A stretch of 64,000 nt of DNA, taken from Pollutimonas sp963706785 (GTDB lineage: Bacteria > Pseudomonadota > Gammaproteobacteria > Burkholderiales > Burkholderiaceae_B). Under the pieces are notes generated by a model. It was not told where the DNA came from. It saw only the letters and a program-made list of their open reading frames with translations, and made no database searches. Shown piece by piece: positions 53,492-62,781 of this stretch. The first letter of the stretch is position 1. Every line of letters begins with the position of its first letter. The position numbers were made by a program, and so were the translations under genes. The stretch covers positions 186,001-250,000 of the forward strand of contig CAVPNJ010000001.1 in NCBI GenBank assembly GCA_963706785.1, written 5' to 3'.

Positions 53492-55887
53492 TATTCATAC
53501 CTCTCGAAGGTGGTTTTTTCGGGTACTGGTGGGGTAATGGATCGATAACCTGCTATCCGGTCGCTTAGTAGTCTCATTGGATCAGTACCGAGCGAACCTA
53601 GGCCAGAAAGTTCAAGCTGGACGAACAAAGCCGTATTGACCTCTTGACTGGAAACAGCATAACGCTGCATGACAACCCGGCCAACCCAGCAACATTCGCC
53701 TTTGTATTCCAGGCCAAAAATCGACTGTGTATTGCGCTTTTCCTGTAGAGAATAGTCGTAACGACCTAATGCATATATTTTATTGGTAAGTGGCCATTGA
53801 GCGGAAACGCTGATCTGTTCGCGGGTTTTGTCGTCCAGCGGATTGATCACATAATTTGGATCGGCGTAAGCACGCGGATCGCGTTCGTAGCGATATGAGG
53901 CCGATAGCGTTGTCAGGCGCTTAGGCTCCCATCGAAAACCTGCCGTCATGCGATTGCGTTCTTTGGAATAAGGATTGATTTGTCCGTCGAACCGTACATT
54001 TAAAGTGTCGGTAAGCGCAGCATTCGCACCAAACAGATAGTCCGACTTCCTGTCGGTGCGCGTCACGTCGTTAAAATTCAGTTTTACGCGCTGATCCGAG
54101 AAATAGATGCGCTGCGCGGCCGACAGAGAAAGGCGCTCGAAACCGCTGTCGGCATCAAGCCATCGTGTGGTCAGCCCAATGGTCACTTGGTTGGCCTCGG
54201 CGATACGATCCCAACCACCGCTGAAGATATTCTCGCCAAAAGCCTGCGAAAAATTAAAAGACGCAAGGCTCGTATCGTAAATCGGTATCTGGGACTGATC
54301 CCGGTAAGGCACATTCAAGTAATAGACGCGCGGTTCAAGGGTTTGGATTGCATCATTGCCGAAGAGGCTGGCCTTACGCTCGAAAGTCATGCCGGAATCA
54401 AGGGACATGATGGGAAGAACGCGTGACTGAGACCGCGGACCCTGCCCCGTCCCTTGCAGGGAGGGCGATGTAAAACCGTTCCACTCGGTGTTGTACTGGC
54501 TCATGTGCACGCCCACCTTCGGCGTTACATACCAGCCCGCCCGAACAATGGGATAAGCCACGGACGTATACGAACTTAATCGGGTACCGTCGTATGACTG
54601 ATAGGGCTCTAAGTTCGGCTGAAATGGGTAAGGGTGCGTCCCATACTTGAACTTGGGCATGCTGAAGCGGGTGGCATAGTTATCGGACTCAACGTCAAAG
54701 CCGCTCCAATTATAGCGCGCGCCGCGCACGTAGAGCTCTGGCAGCTTGTCGTACTGCGGCAACAAATAGGCCGAGGTCCGGTCCTGCAAAGTCTGGTAGG
54801 TATAGGCATACAACGAGGCGTTGAAGTATCGATAGCCGCTCCAGTTTAATCCGGCAGTGCTAGGCAGATAGGTATTCGTGGCTTCATTAAGGCCTAAAGA
54901 TGAAAAATCGCGAAAATAGTCGTCGTCTGATACACGCCGGATATCAAAAGAAGCGTTTACTCCTCCGCCCAGGCTCTGGGCATGCTGCCACGAGTAATAC
55001 CAGCGCTTCATATTGGCAACCTTGTCATCGGGCAAATATGTGCCAAACACCTGGCCGCTATATGTTTCGCCCAGGTAACGGAACTCGCCGCCCAATTGAG
55101 TACCACGTTTGGCCATGTAGCGTGGAATCAGCGTTGCGTCGTAGTTGGGCGCAAGATTCAGGTAGTACGGCAGTGACACTTCAAAACCGCCCGAGCTGGA
55201 CGTGCCGTAGGTGGGGACCAAAAACCCTGACTTGCGTTCCTTGCGAATCGGGAATGTCAGGAATGGCGAATACAGAATGGGCATGCCCTTGAAATACAAC
55301 ACACCGTTACGAGCAATACCCTCGTTGTCGTCAAAGTGCAGATCGACCCGTGACGACTGGATATACCAAGAAGGGTCGGGACAGGGACAGCCCGTATAGG
55401 TGACATCTGCCAATCTCATGTGATCGCGACTGAGAATGTCGGCCTTGACGGCCTTTCCGGCTCCGCCCGTCGAGCCCAGCCAGAAGTTAGGCTCGTTGAC
55501 CTCGCCGGTTTCGCTATTGATGTTGTAATCTAATTCAGGGCCTTTGACGACGCTGGCGTCGCGCATGATCAGCCCATTGCCGCGAACTCGCACTTGGCCG
55601 GTAGACCGCTGGTAATCGATATAATCGCCCTTCACAACCGAGTCGATGCGGCGAACTTCGGCCTTGCCTGTCAACTTAACGAGCCCGTCTTCGTCGGACT
55701 CCATCTTGTCGCCGATCAGAAACGACGTGATCTCGTTATCTTCTACATTCTTGTGCAGTTGCAGATCGGGTGCTACCTGCAATTGGGGTAAGGTAGCGCT
55801 TACGCCTGCGGCGACGCCAGGCTGTTGAGCCTGCACCGTCGCCGCATTGCTGATAGTTAGAAAAATTGTCCACCAAACCAAACGCAC
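53491..55887 (-). CDS. lptD: LPS-assembly protein LptD
   Basis: 798-residue outer-membrane barrel that, with LptE, inserts lipopolysaccharide in the outer leaflet. It begins with GTG at 55887 and a signal peptide (about residues 1-20). The N-terminal LptA-like domain holds KLTGKAEVRRIDSVVKGDYIDY and the paired cysteines appear in TGCPCPD (near residue 170). FLTFPIRKERKSGFLVPTYG is the plug/barrel hinge motif of the family. The C-terminal region carries EYKGECCWVGRVVMQRY, the second disulfide pair. lptD-surA-rsmA is the conserved order. Confidence 0.95.
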   Translation of the reverse strand: MRLVWWTIFLTISNAATVQAQQPGVAAGVSATLPQLQVAPDLQLHKNVEDNEITSFLIGDKMESDEDGLVKLTGKAEVRRIDSVVKGDYIDYQRSTGQVRVRGNGLIMRDASVVKGPELDYNINSETGEVNEPNFWLGSTGGAGKAVKADILSRDHMRLADVTYTGCPCPDPSWYIQSSRVDLHFDDNEGIARNGVLYFKGMPILYSPFLTFPIRKERKSGFLVPTYGTSSSGGFEVSLPYYLNLAPNYDATLIPRYMAKRGTQLGGEFRYLGETYSGQVFGTYLPDDKVANMKRWYYSWQHAQSLGGGVNASFDIRRVSDDDYFRDFSSLGLNEATNTYLPSTAGLNWSGYRYFNASLYAYTYQTLQDRTSAYLLPQYDKLPELYVRGARYNWSGFDVESDNYATRFSMPKFKYGTHPYPFQPNLEPYQSYDGTRLSSYTSVAYPIVRAGWYVTPKVGVHMSQYNTEWNGFTSPSLQGTGQGPRSQSRVLPIMSLDSGMTFERKASLFGNDAIQTLEPRVYYLNVPYRDQSQIPIYDTSLASFNFSQAFGENIFSGGWDRIAEANQVTIGLTTRWLDADSGFERLSLSAAQRIYFSDQRVKLNFNDVTRTDRKSDYLFGANAALTDTLNVRFDGQINPYSKERNRMTAGFRWEPKRLTTLSASYRYERDPRAYADPNYVINPLDDKTREQISVSAQWPLTNKIYALGRYDYSLQEKRNTQSIFGLEYKGECCWVGRVVMQRYAVSSQEVNTALFVQLELSGLGSLGTDPMRLLSDRIAGYRSITPPVPEKTTFERYE

Positions 55888-56043
55888 GAGTATCTCGTCC
55901 CCAAAAAAAACTGACTATATTTTGGCACAGCTGCCGACCCGTAACGATTGGCGACCCGGTATTATAGAGAAGCTGACGTTCACGTGTTAAATACGAGTCG
56001 TCTGCCAAATTCTACGCAACCCACTTATGACCATGGAAAAACT

Positions 56044-57075
56044 TTGAACTCCAGCGCTGAATCCCGTTTACCGATACTGAAAAACTGGCTGCAGAGCATT
56101 GCCAATAACCATGAATTGAACATCGAAACGCTGGAGCCCGCTTCCAGCGATGCCAGCTTCCGCCGTTATTATCGCTTGCAGACTCCGACGGGTACGGCTG
56201 TTGTCATGGACGCGCCTCCCGAGCACGAAGACTGTCGCCCCTTCGTTTCCGTAACAGACTTGCTCTCCCAAGCGGGCGTTACTGTTCCCAGCATTCTGGC
56301 GCAGAACCTGCAACAAGGTTTTCTTCTGCTATCCGATCTTGGCGAGCAAACATATTTTCAAGCAATACAAAGCGGAATCGATGATGCACGCCTGCAAAAA
56401 CTGTATCGCAACACGATTGCGACGCTAGTACGCATGCAAAAAGCACCGGTCACGAACCTGCCATCCTACGACACCGGACGACTAATGCAAGAGCTTTCCG
56501 TATTTGCGGAGTGGTATGTGGAAAAACACTGCCAGATCACGCTCAATGACACAGAGCAGACAATCTTGCACGACACCTTCACTGCCCTGACTGCCGACAA
56601 CGTGAAGCAGGCCAATGTTTTCGTGCACAGGGATTTCCACTCGCCAAACCTGATGGTATCCGATGTTGATCAAGAGCCAGGCGTTATCGATTACCAAGAT
56701 GCGCTTGTCGGCCCCATAAGCTATGACCTTGCCTCGCTGGTCATGGACGCACGCACGACCTGGGAAGAGCCCCAGCAATTGGACTGGGCCATCCGGTACT
56801 GGGAAGCTGCCCGAGACGCCAAGCTGGCAGTTCCTTCTGACTTTTCTGATTTTCATCGCAGTTACGAATGGATGAGCCTGCAGCGCAACCTTCGTATCCT
56901 CGGAGTCTTTAGCCGGCTTTCGTATCGCGACGGCAAACATCATTACCTGGATCACATCCCGCGCGTTAACGCCTATGTGCGACAGGTAGCGGGCCGCTAC
57001 AATGCTTTTCGGCCTCTCCTTCGTTTGCTGGATAAAATCGAGAATCGGCAGGTAACGACGGGATATACGTTCTGA
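56044..57075 (+). CDS. amgK: Anomeric MurNAc/GlcNAc kinase AmgK
   Basis: 343-residue aminoglycoside-phosphotransferase-fold kinase of the peptidoglycan recycling pathway that phosphorylates N-acetylmuramate at C1. SSDASFRRYYRL near the start, the phosphate-binding LLSDLGEQTY and the catalytic VHRDFHSPNLM with VIDYQDALVG (metal Asp) are visible. There is no ATG in frame near the start. TTG at 56044 (LNSSAESRLP), with GGAAAA upstream, gives the usual length; GTG at 55984 or TTG at 55948 would extend it. It overlaps murU by one base (TGATG), and is divergent from lptD. Confidence 0.9.
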   Translation: MNSSAESRLPILKNWLQSIANNHELNIETLEPASSDASFRRYYRLQTPTGTAVVMDAPPEHEDCRPFVSVTDLLSQAGVTVPSILAQNLQQGFLLLSDLGEQTYFQAIQSGIDDARLQKLYRNTIATLVRMQKAPVTNLPSYDTGRLMQELSVFAEWYVEKHCQITLNDTEQTILHDTFTALTADNVKQANVFVHRDFHSPNLMVSDVDQEPGVIDYQDALVGPISYDLASLVMDARTTWEEPQQLDWAIRYWEAARDAKLAVPSDFSDFHRSYEWMSLQRNLRILGVFSRLSYRDGKHHYLDHIPRVNAYVRQVAGRYNAFRPLLRLLDKIENRQVTTGYTF

Positions 57076-57851
57076 TGCGAGCAATGATTCTCGCCGCGGG
57101 ACGCGGTGAACGCATGCGCCCCCTAACTGACAGCACACCTAAACCTCTGCTGAAAGCGGGCGGCAAACCTTTAATTGTCTGGCATATCGAACGCCTTGCC
57201 GCTGCGGGCTTTACCGAACTTATCATCAACCATGCGTGGCTAGGCGGACAGATTGAACAGATGCTTGGGGACGGCAATCAATACGCTGCGCACATTACTT
57301 ATTCCCGGGAGCTGCGCGCGCTGGAAACCGCAGGCGGCATCGCAAAGGCCATGGCCTTCTTCCGCGGCGAACCGTTTCTGGTAATAAATGCGGACATTTG
57401 GTGTGACTGGAATCCCGCCGAAGCACGCTCAATCGCCGCAAATATGGCGGACTCAATGGCATGGCTGTTGCTAGTGGACAATCCTCCACAACATCCTCTG
57501 GGCGATTTTCAGCTTAACGCAAACGGCTTGGTCAGCGAGAAACCACTACAGACATCGCCTAATACCCTGACATTTTCGGGTATAGGCGTTTATTCACCGA
57601 CGCTTTTTAAAGATATCGCGGAAGATCAAGCTGCTCCGCTGGCGCCGCTGCTGCGTCAAGCCATGGGCAAGCACCAAGTCCGGGGCAATCGCTACACAGG
57701 GCGCTGGGTCGACGTCGGCACACCGCAGCGACTTGCCGACCTTGATCGCGCTTTGTCAGCACAGCCCGCTGGCGGCCGGCACGTTACGCTGCCATTGAAA
57801 AGCACTGCCCTTGTGTCCAATACTGACAAGGCGAAACCAAACGCAGACTAG
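57075..57851 (+). CDS. murU: N-acetylmuramate alpha-1-phosphate uridylyltransferase MurU
   Basis: 258-residue nucleotidyltransferase that turns MurNAc-1-phosphate into UDP-MurNAc, bypassing MurA and so affecting fosfomycin sensitivity in species where it was studied. AMILAAGRGERMRPLTDSTPKPLL is the P-loop-like signature; LETAGGI and the FLVINADIW (metal Asp) follow. FSGIGVYSPTLF and the RWVDVGTPQRL motif end the fold. A C-terminal extension after residue 235 is not conserved. Coupled with amgK. Confidence 0.92.
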   Translation: MRAMILAAGRGERMRPLTDSTPKPLLKAGGKPLIVWHIERLAAAGFTELIINHAWLGGQIEQMLGDGNQYAAHITYSRELRALETAGGIAKAMAFFRGEPFLVINADIWCDWNPAEARSIAANMADSMAWLLLVDNPPQHPLGDFQLNANGLVSEKPLQTSPNTLTFSGIGVYSPTLFKDIAEDQAAPLAPLLRQAMGKHQVRGNRYTGRWVDVGTPQRLADLDRALSAQPAGGRHVTLPLKSTALVSNTDKAKPNAD

Positions 57852-57947
57852 CCACTATCGATCGGCATTTCCGTCTATGCTTTAAGGTTTTTCGGCAGTG
57901 AATCATGATCGATTTACATTGTCTTGCAATACAGGAAATTTTTACCC

Positions 57948-58649
57948 ATGTTCGGATCGTCCAAACGCCGCGTTTTCAAACCTACAGCCTACGGTAATAC
58001 ACGCCGCGCACGACGCATACCTCGGTGGCTGGTCTTGATGTTTACGGGAATCGTGCTCGGTGCGGGGGGCGTGTTGTTTCTGCAAAAGAGCTATGGCCCC
58101 ACGCGCCTGACGGTCGAGCAGTCGGAACAATTACATTACGACCTGAACAGCACCAATATGGATAAGCAGCGTTTGCAATCGCAATTCAATCAGCAAACTC
58201 ATGATGTCAAAGAAACGCGCGCCAAATTGGAGTCACAGGTTGTTGAGCTGAAAGAAGCTAAAGAGCAGGTTGCCAAGCTCACGGCTGATATTCAGCTATT
58301 TGCCGACGCCATGCCGCCCGACCCGCGCGGCACTTCGCCTGGCATACGCGCGGCTTCCTTTAACAACGACGCGGGTCAATTGACCTATCAGATTCTGGTA
58401 ATGCAAGACAAAGACAAGGCTGAAACGTTTACAGGCGAAGTCGAACTTGTCGTTGCCGGCCGGTACACTAACGGAAAATCAGGAAATATCGACCTTCCGC
58501 CTTTCAATCTCGAAGTGCAACAATACACTCACGTGCACGGAAGCGCTCCGTTGCCGGCAGGCTTTACGGCCCGTCAGGTCACGATAAAGATTACTCCTCA
58601 GGGCTCAAAGAAGCTGAGCGCCACACGCACTATACGCGTCGCGCGCTAA
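57948..58649 (+). CDS. DUF6776-like membrane-anchored coiled-coil protein
   Basis: 233-residue protein with a basic N-terminus, one transmembrane helix at about residues 29-47 (WLVLMFTGIVLGAGGVLFL) and a coiled coil at about 55-110 (many Q, E, K; LESQVVELKEAKEQVAKL). A beta-rich C-terminal domain follows, with YQILVMQDKDK and the GKSGNIDLPPFNLEVQQY stretch. ATG at 57948 is preferred to 57924 because the family begins close to the basic stretch. The function is unknown; envelope-related location is inferred from the anchor. Confidence 0.8.
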   Translation: MFGSSKRRVFKPTAYGNTRRARRIPRWLVLMFTGIVLGAGGVLFLQKSYGPTRLTVEQSEQLHYDLNSTNMDKQRLQSQFNQQTHDVKETRAKLESQVVELKEAKEQVAKLTADIQLFADAMPPDPRGTSPGIRAASFNNDAGQLTYQILVMQDKDKAETFTGEVELVVAGRYTNGKSGNIDLPPFNLEVQQYTHVHGSAPLPAGFTARQVTIKITPQGSKKLSATRTIRVAR

Positions 58650-58658
58650 GTACCACCT

Positions 58659-59387
58659 TCAGGATACGTGCTGCAAAAAATCCTTCAGGCGCTGGCTTGG
58701 GGGATTACTTAGCAGTTCGTTCGGGGGGCCATCTTCCGCGATTTTCCCGCCATCGATGAAAATAAGGCGGCTTCCCACTTTACGGGCAAATTCCATTTCA
58801 TGGGTGACAACCACCATGGTCATCCCGGCTTCGGCGACATCCTGCATCACTTTCAGGACTTCGTGGCGCAGCTCGGGATCTAGTGCGGAAGTGGGTTCGT
58901 CAAATAGCATCAGTTGCGGACGAATGGCAAGAGCCCGCGCAATGGCGACACGCTGCTGCTGACCCCCTGAAAGCTCGCCCGGAAAATGATTCAACTTTTC
59001 ACCAAGACCGACCTTGGCGAGCAAGGCGACAGCCTCTTCCCTGGCCTGCTTGCGATGGCACCCGCGCGTATGCACGGGTCCGAACATCACATTCTCCAGC
59101 GCAGTCAATTGCGGAAATAGGTTGAACTGCTGAAATACCATACCCGCCTCGCGACGCAGCTCGCGCACTTCGGCGCCACTGCCCCGCACACTAAGGCCAT
59201 TAACGACAATATCGCCTTCCTGAATGGTTTCAAGCACGTTGATACAACGCAGGAAGGTCGACTTGCCCGAACCAGAAGGCCCAACCACCACAACGACTTC
59301 GCCCTTTTCGATTGTCAGATCGATACCATCGAGCACCGTAGTGGGGCCAAAACGCTTAACGACGTTCTTGAATTCGACGATGCTCAT
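58659..59387 (-). CDS. glnQ: Amino-acid ABC transporter ATP-binding protein (GlnQ type)
   Basis: 242-residue ATPase of a polar amino-acid importer. Walker A GPSGSGKST near residue 35, Q-loop FQQFNLFPQLTALENV, signature LSGGQQQRVAIARALA and Walker B LMLFDEPTSALDPE are all visible. It overlaps the permease gene glnP by four bases. It forms the last gene of the glnH-glnP-glnQ operon; substrate specificity (glutamine, glutamate or aspartate) is inferred from the SBP family only. Confidence 0.94.
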   Translation of the reverse strand: MSIVEFKNVVKRFGPTTVLDGIDLTIEKGEVVVVVGPSGSGKSTFLRCINVLETIQEGDIVVNGLSVRGSGAEVRELRREAGMVFQQFNLFPQLTALENVMFGPVHTRGCHRKQAREEAVALLAKVGLGEKLNHFPGELSGGQQQRVAIARALAIRPQLMLFDEPTSALDPELRHEVLKVMQDVAEAGMTMVVVTHEMEFARKVGSRLIFIDGGKIAEDGPPNELLSNPPSQRLKDFLQHVS

Positions 59388-60223
59388 ACAATTTGCGTCC
59401 TGTGTTCTACAAACTTCAATGTCAGCGCAATGAAGCCGGTAAGGATTAGGTAAATTACAGCTACCGCGCCCCAGATTTCAACTGAGCGAAAATTGCTGGC
59501 GATGATTTCCTGCCCCTGACGGGTGAGTTCGGCCACGCCAATGACAATAAATAATGAAGAATCCTTCAGACTGATAATGCATTGATTGCCCATCGCGGGA
59601 ATCATGCGCCGTAGCGCAACCGGGCCGATGATGAACGACAGAATCTTGTAGAACGGCAAGCCCATGGCCTGTCCGGCTTCTTTCAAGCCCTTGGGCACCG
59701 ACTGAAGCGCGCCACGCACAATCTCGGCTATATAGGCGCCGGAGTTGATAATCAAGGTAAAAATGGCCGCATACAACGCGTCGATCCGCCAACCGAAAAT
59801 CAATGGCAAGGCAAAATAAATGAACATCACCTGGACAACAATTGGGGTACCGCGAATTAACAATATATATACCTGAGCCAGGAAAGAAAGAGCAATGGGA
59901 ATATAGGCGGCGAACCGCCAAAGCAAGGCCAGCACAACGGCAGCTTGAAGCAACAGCCAGGCCCAGTCGGGTACGCCCGCAAGAAATGTCACGCCGATCC
60001 AGGACGCTAACTTGATTAGCAAGTACACCGCCACGATAGTGGCCATTGCAATGGCAATGGACTTCCAGGTGACCAGCACTTTGACGTAAGTAGTAACCAC
60101 GCCGGACAGGAAGCCCAATATGGTCCCGCCGATCAATCCAAGCGCGGTGATGTAAATCGTCATTTTTGTGCCTTCGAGAAGGCTGGGCAATGCATCCCAA
60201 ATGGCAGACCATTCAAATGTCAC
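59384..60223 (-). CDS. glnP: Amino-acid ABC transporter permease (GlnP type) with an insertion
   Basis: 279-residue membrane permease. The start FEWSAIWDALPSLLEGTKMT and the second half, from IRGTPIVVQVMFIYFALP to GVAELTRQGQEII, match GlnP closely. About 60 extra residues lie between the first helix and IRGTP (roughly residues 47-110), adding two or so hydrophobic segments. The EAGQAMGLPFYKILSFIIGPVA EAA loop that contacts the ATPase is intact. E. coli GlnP has 219 residues. The extra part reads in one frame and is not a frameshift artefact. It may be a lineage-specific addition. Confidence 0.92.
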   Translation of the reverse strand: MTFEWSAIWDALPSLLEGTKMTIYITALGLIGGTILGFLSGVVTTYVKVLVTWKSIAIAMATIVAVYLLIKLASWIGVTFLAGVPDWAWLLLQAAVVLALLWRFAAYIPIALSFLAQVYILLIRGTPIVVQVMFIYFALPLIFGWRIDALYAAIFTLIINSGAYIAEIVRGALQSVPKGLKEAGQAMGLPFYKILSFIIGPVALRRMIPAMGNQCIISLKDSSLFIVIGVAELTRQGQEIIASNFRSVEIWGAVAVIYLILTGFIALTLKFVEHRTQIV

Positions 60224-60278
60224 GTTGAGTGCCTCTAAAATTGACGCGGGACGTTACAAGCGTCATCAAAATAGAAAA

Positions 60279-60308
60279 CGGCGACCGAGTGCCAGCACTT
60301 GATCGCCG
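60279..60308. promoter_or_regulatory. Hairpin between glnH and glnP
   Basis: CGGCGA/TCGCCG outer arms enclose AGTGC/GCACT inner arms around a two-base loop, between the binding-protein gene and the permease gene. Such intergenic hairpins often protect the 3' end of the highly expressed binding-protein message and lower downstream expression. The function is inferred from position. Confidence 0.5.
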
Positions 60309-60325
60309 TGACGTGCCACTACAAA

Positions 60326-61090
60326 TTACTTGACTTGAGCCGCTTTCTGGCCGAACCACTTTTGATACAGCGCGTCGTATTTGCCATTAGCCTGTATCGC
60401 CTTTAACGCCTTGTTCACGACAGGAACGAGTTCGCTGCCTTTGGGAAAGCCGATGCCGTAGAAGTCGCCGCTTTTCAGAGAGCCGACTACCTTGACGCGA
60501 CCTTCGCCACCGGTTTTAGCAAAATACTGAAGATTGGGCGTGTCATGCACGACAGCATCCACCCGGCCCGTAGCGAGTTCCAAAAAGGCGTTATCGATAT
60601 TCGGGAAGAGCTTGAGTTTGGCATCTGGAACATTACTTTTCAGGTAATCGACCGTCGCAGTTCCGATTTTGACTGCAACGGTTTTACCTTCGAGGTCTTT
60701 GGCTGTCTTGATTGTGGTGTTGTCTTTGCCGACCAAGATCGCCAAACCACTCTCGTAGTACGGGTCGGAGAAATCAATTACTTTTTTACGGTCCTCACGA
60801 ATAGTTATGCCCGCCAGAGCCGCGTCAATGTTGCGCGTTTGCAGGCCGGGGATAATGCCGTTGAAATCCATAGGACGCAGGCTGTACTTAAGACCGGCTT
60901 CCTTTGCAATAGCGTCCCACAGCTCGATATCGAAACCGGTGTATTTTCCGTCCTGTTTGAATTCAAAAGGTACGAAAGCCGTATCAGTGGCAATCAGCAG
61001 CTCTTTGTTTTGTGCGACAGCGTGGGTGGCCGGCAGGGCCAGCGCCAGCGCAAATCCGGCAACGGCTATCTTGAACTTATTCATGAACAT
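60326..61090 (-). CDS. glnH: Amino-acid ABC transporter substrate-binding protein (GlnH type)
   Basis: 254-residue periplasmic receptor. ATG at 61090 has AAAGGAG six bases upstream, and starts a clear signal peptide (MFMNKFKIAVAGFALALAL, cleaved after HAVA near residue 26). The fold shows LLIATDTAFVPFEF, KYTGFDIELWDAIAKEAG, AALAGITIREDRKKVIDFSDPYYESGL and IGTATVDYL. The Arg/Asp of the amino-acid site (Arg in ITIREDR, Asp in AVVHDTP) are present. First gene of the operon with glnP and glnQ. Confidence 0.94.
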   Translation of the reverse strand: MFMNKFKIAVAGFALALALPATHAVAQNKELLIATDTAFVPFEFKQDGKYTGFDIELWDAIAKEAGLKYSLRPMDFNGIIPGLQTRNIDAALAGITIREDRKKVIDFSDPYYESGLAILVGKDNTTIKTAKDLEGKTVAVKIGTATVDYLKSNVPDAKLKLFPNIDNAFLELATGRVDAVVHDTPNLQYFAKTGGEGRVKVVGSLKSGDFYGIGFPKGSELVPVVNKALKAIQANGKYDALYQKWFGQKAAQVK

Positions 61091-61309
61091 AAACGACTCC
61101 TTTGAGTTGGCGGCAGGCTGAAGTGCGAACAACGATACTCAACGCACATGCCCGGAATGAATGGCTCAAAAATCTTATAGTAACGATAGATCCTATTGCT
61201 TTGGCCAAAAACCGGGGCATATTCTTCTTACGGCTGAAAATCTAGGGAAAACCCGGTCTACCAATCAGCAAATACGCGGCGCGCACTGCATTGAACTAAG
61301 CCCATCTAC

Positions 61310-62101
61310 TTAGAAGGCTGGAACGATAGCGCCTTTGTACTTCTCCAAAATGAATTGCTTGGTCTGCGTGCTCTGCAACGCCTGTACCAATTTCTTGATG
61401 GCAGGCGAGTCTTTTTTCGCGTCGGTCGTCGCAATCAGATTTGCATATGGCGAGTCGGCGCCTTCGATGAACAAGGCGTCCTTAACTGGATTCAGTCCCG
61501 CTTCAAGCGCGTAATTAGTATTGATCAACGCCAAATCCACATCTGGCAAAATTCGCGGCAAGGTAGCTGCCTCGAGTTCGCGAAATTTCAGTTTCTTGGG
61601 GTTCTCGACTATATCGCGCGAGGTGGCAAGAATATTTGCCGGATCTTTCAACTTGATCAAACCATTTTTCTGCAAGAGTAGCAGTGCCCGAGCGCCGTTA
61701 GAGGGATCATTCGGTAATGCCACCAAGGCGCCGTCTTTCAATTCACTGATGTTCTTGAGTTTTTGCGAGTAGGCTCCGAACGGTTCTACGTGCACTAGAC
61801 CTACGGAAACCAGCTTGGTTTTATGTTCTTTGTTGAAAGAATCGAGATAGGGCCTGTGCTGAAAAAAGTTTGCATCGATATGTCCATCGGCGACCTGCTG
61901 ATTGGGCTGCACATAATCCGTAAATACTTTTATATCGAGCTCGACGCCTTCTTTGGCAAGCACTGGCTTGACCAATTCCAGCAGCTCGGCATGGGGCACC
62001 GGCGTGGCCGCAATGCTCAATTTCTCGGCATGGACGGCAGCGCTAGCCATCAATGTTGCGATTGATACAGCTAGAGCGGGTGCGATTCTTTTTAAAAACA
62101 T
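61310..62101 (-). CDS. metQ: Methionine ABC transporter substrate-binding protein (MetQ)
   Basis: 263-residue NlpA/MetQ-family receptor. GGAGG at eight bases before the ATG supports the start. The signal peptide runs to about residue 25 (ASAAVHA); no lipobox Cys is obvious, so it is probably soluble rather than a lipoprotein. Typical segments are ATPVPHAELLELVKPVL, FTDYVQPNQQVADGHIDANFFQHRPYLD and PNDPSNGARALLLL. With metI and metN upstream it imports methionine, D- or L-form. Confidence 0.93.
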   Translation of the reverse strand: MFLKRIAPALAVSIATLMASAAVHAEKLSIAATPVPHAELLELVKPVLAKEGVELDIKVFTDYVQPNQQVADGHIDANFFQHRPYLDSFNKEHKTKLVSVGLVHVEPFGAYSQKLKNISELKDGALVALPNDPSNGARALLLLQKNGLIKLKDPANILATSRDIVENPKKLKFRELEAATLPRILPDVDLALINTNYALEAGLNPVKDALFIEGADSPYANLIATTDAKKDSPAIKKLVQALQSTQTKQFILEKYKGAIVPAF

Positions 62102-62121
62102 AATTGATCCTCCGAAGAACG

Positions 62122-62781
62122 TTATCTGCGGTTAAGCCGGACAACCAGCCTATCGCCAAATGCCTGCAAAAGTTGAACCATCACAACAAGCGCCACAACC
62201 GTCACGACCATGACATCAGTCTGGTAGCGTTGATATCCGAAACGCAAAGCCAAATCACCGAGCCCCCCGCCCCCGATGACCCCCGACATGGCCGAATACC
62301 CCACCAGCGCGATAGCAGTAACGATCGTCGCAGCAACTATTCCGGTGGTCGCCTCGGGAATCAAAGCCATCCATACCGTCTGACGCGAATTAGCCCCCAT
62401 TGCGCGGCACGCTTCCGATACGCCAGGGTCTAGTTCGCGCAGTACGTTCTCGACGAGGCGCGCGAAAAAAGGTGCGGCGCTGGCGACCAAAGGGGGAATG
62501 GCACCTTGCACCCCAAGGGAAGTGCCCGCCACTACTCGCGTAAATGGAATCATGACGATCAGCAAAATTAGAAACGGCACCGAGCGCAAGACATTCACAA
62601 TGAAGGACAAAACCTGATAGGCCGGACTATTTGCCAGCATTTGACGAGGGCTGGTCAAAAAAAGCACAACGCCCAGGGGTAGACCTATGACGATAGTGAA
62701 CAGCAAAGAAAAGCCTGTCATCAGCAAGGTTTCGATAGTGGCCTCGGCGATCAGCGCCCAATCGATATTGGCAAACATCAT
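62122..62781 (-). CDS. metI: Methionine ABC transporter permease (MetI)
   Basis: 219-residue permease with about five helices. Typical are GLPLGVVLFLTSPRQM, SIVNVLRSVPFLILL-like (FIVNVLRSVPFLILLIVMIP) and ARLVENVLRELDPGVSEACRAMGANSRQTVWM, the EAA loop. AMSGVIGGGGLGDLALRFGYQRYQTDVM is characteristic of MetI. Start at 62781 overlaps the metN stop (ATGA); a second ATG follows immediately. Confidence 0.95.
   Translation of the reverse strand: MMFANIDWALIAEATIETLLMTGFSLLFTIVIGLPLGVVLFLTSPRQMLANSPAYQVLSFIVNVLRSVPFLILLIVMIPFTRVVAGTSLGVQGAIPPLVASAAPFFARLVENVLRELDPGVSEACRAMGANSRQTVWMALIPEATTGIVAATIVTAIALVGYSAMSGVIGGGGLGDLALRFGYQRYQTDVMVVTVVALVVMVQLLQAFGDRLVVRLNRR

Noticed and set aside
59478..60212. 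244-codon frame on the same strand as glnP in another frame
   Set aside because: Overlaps glnP completely, whose frame has clear GlnP motifs and coupling to glnQ.
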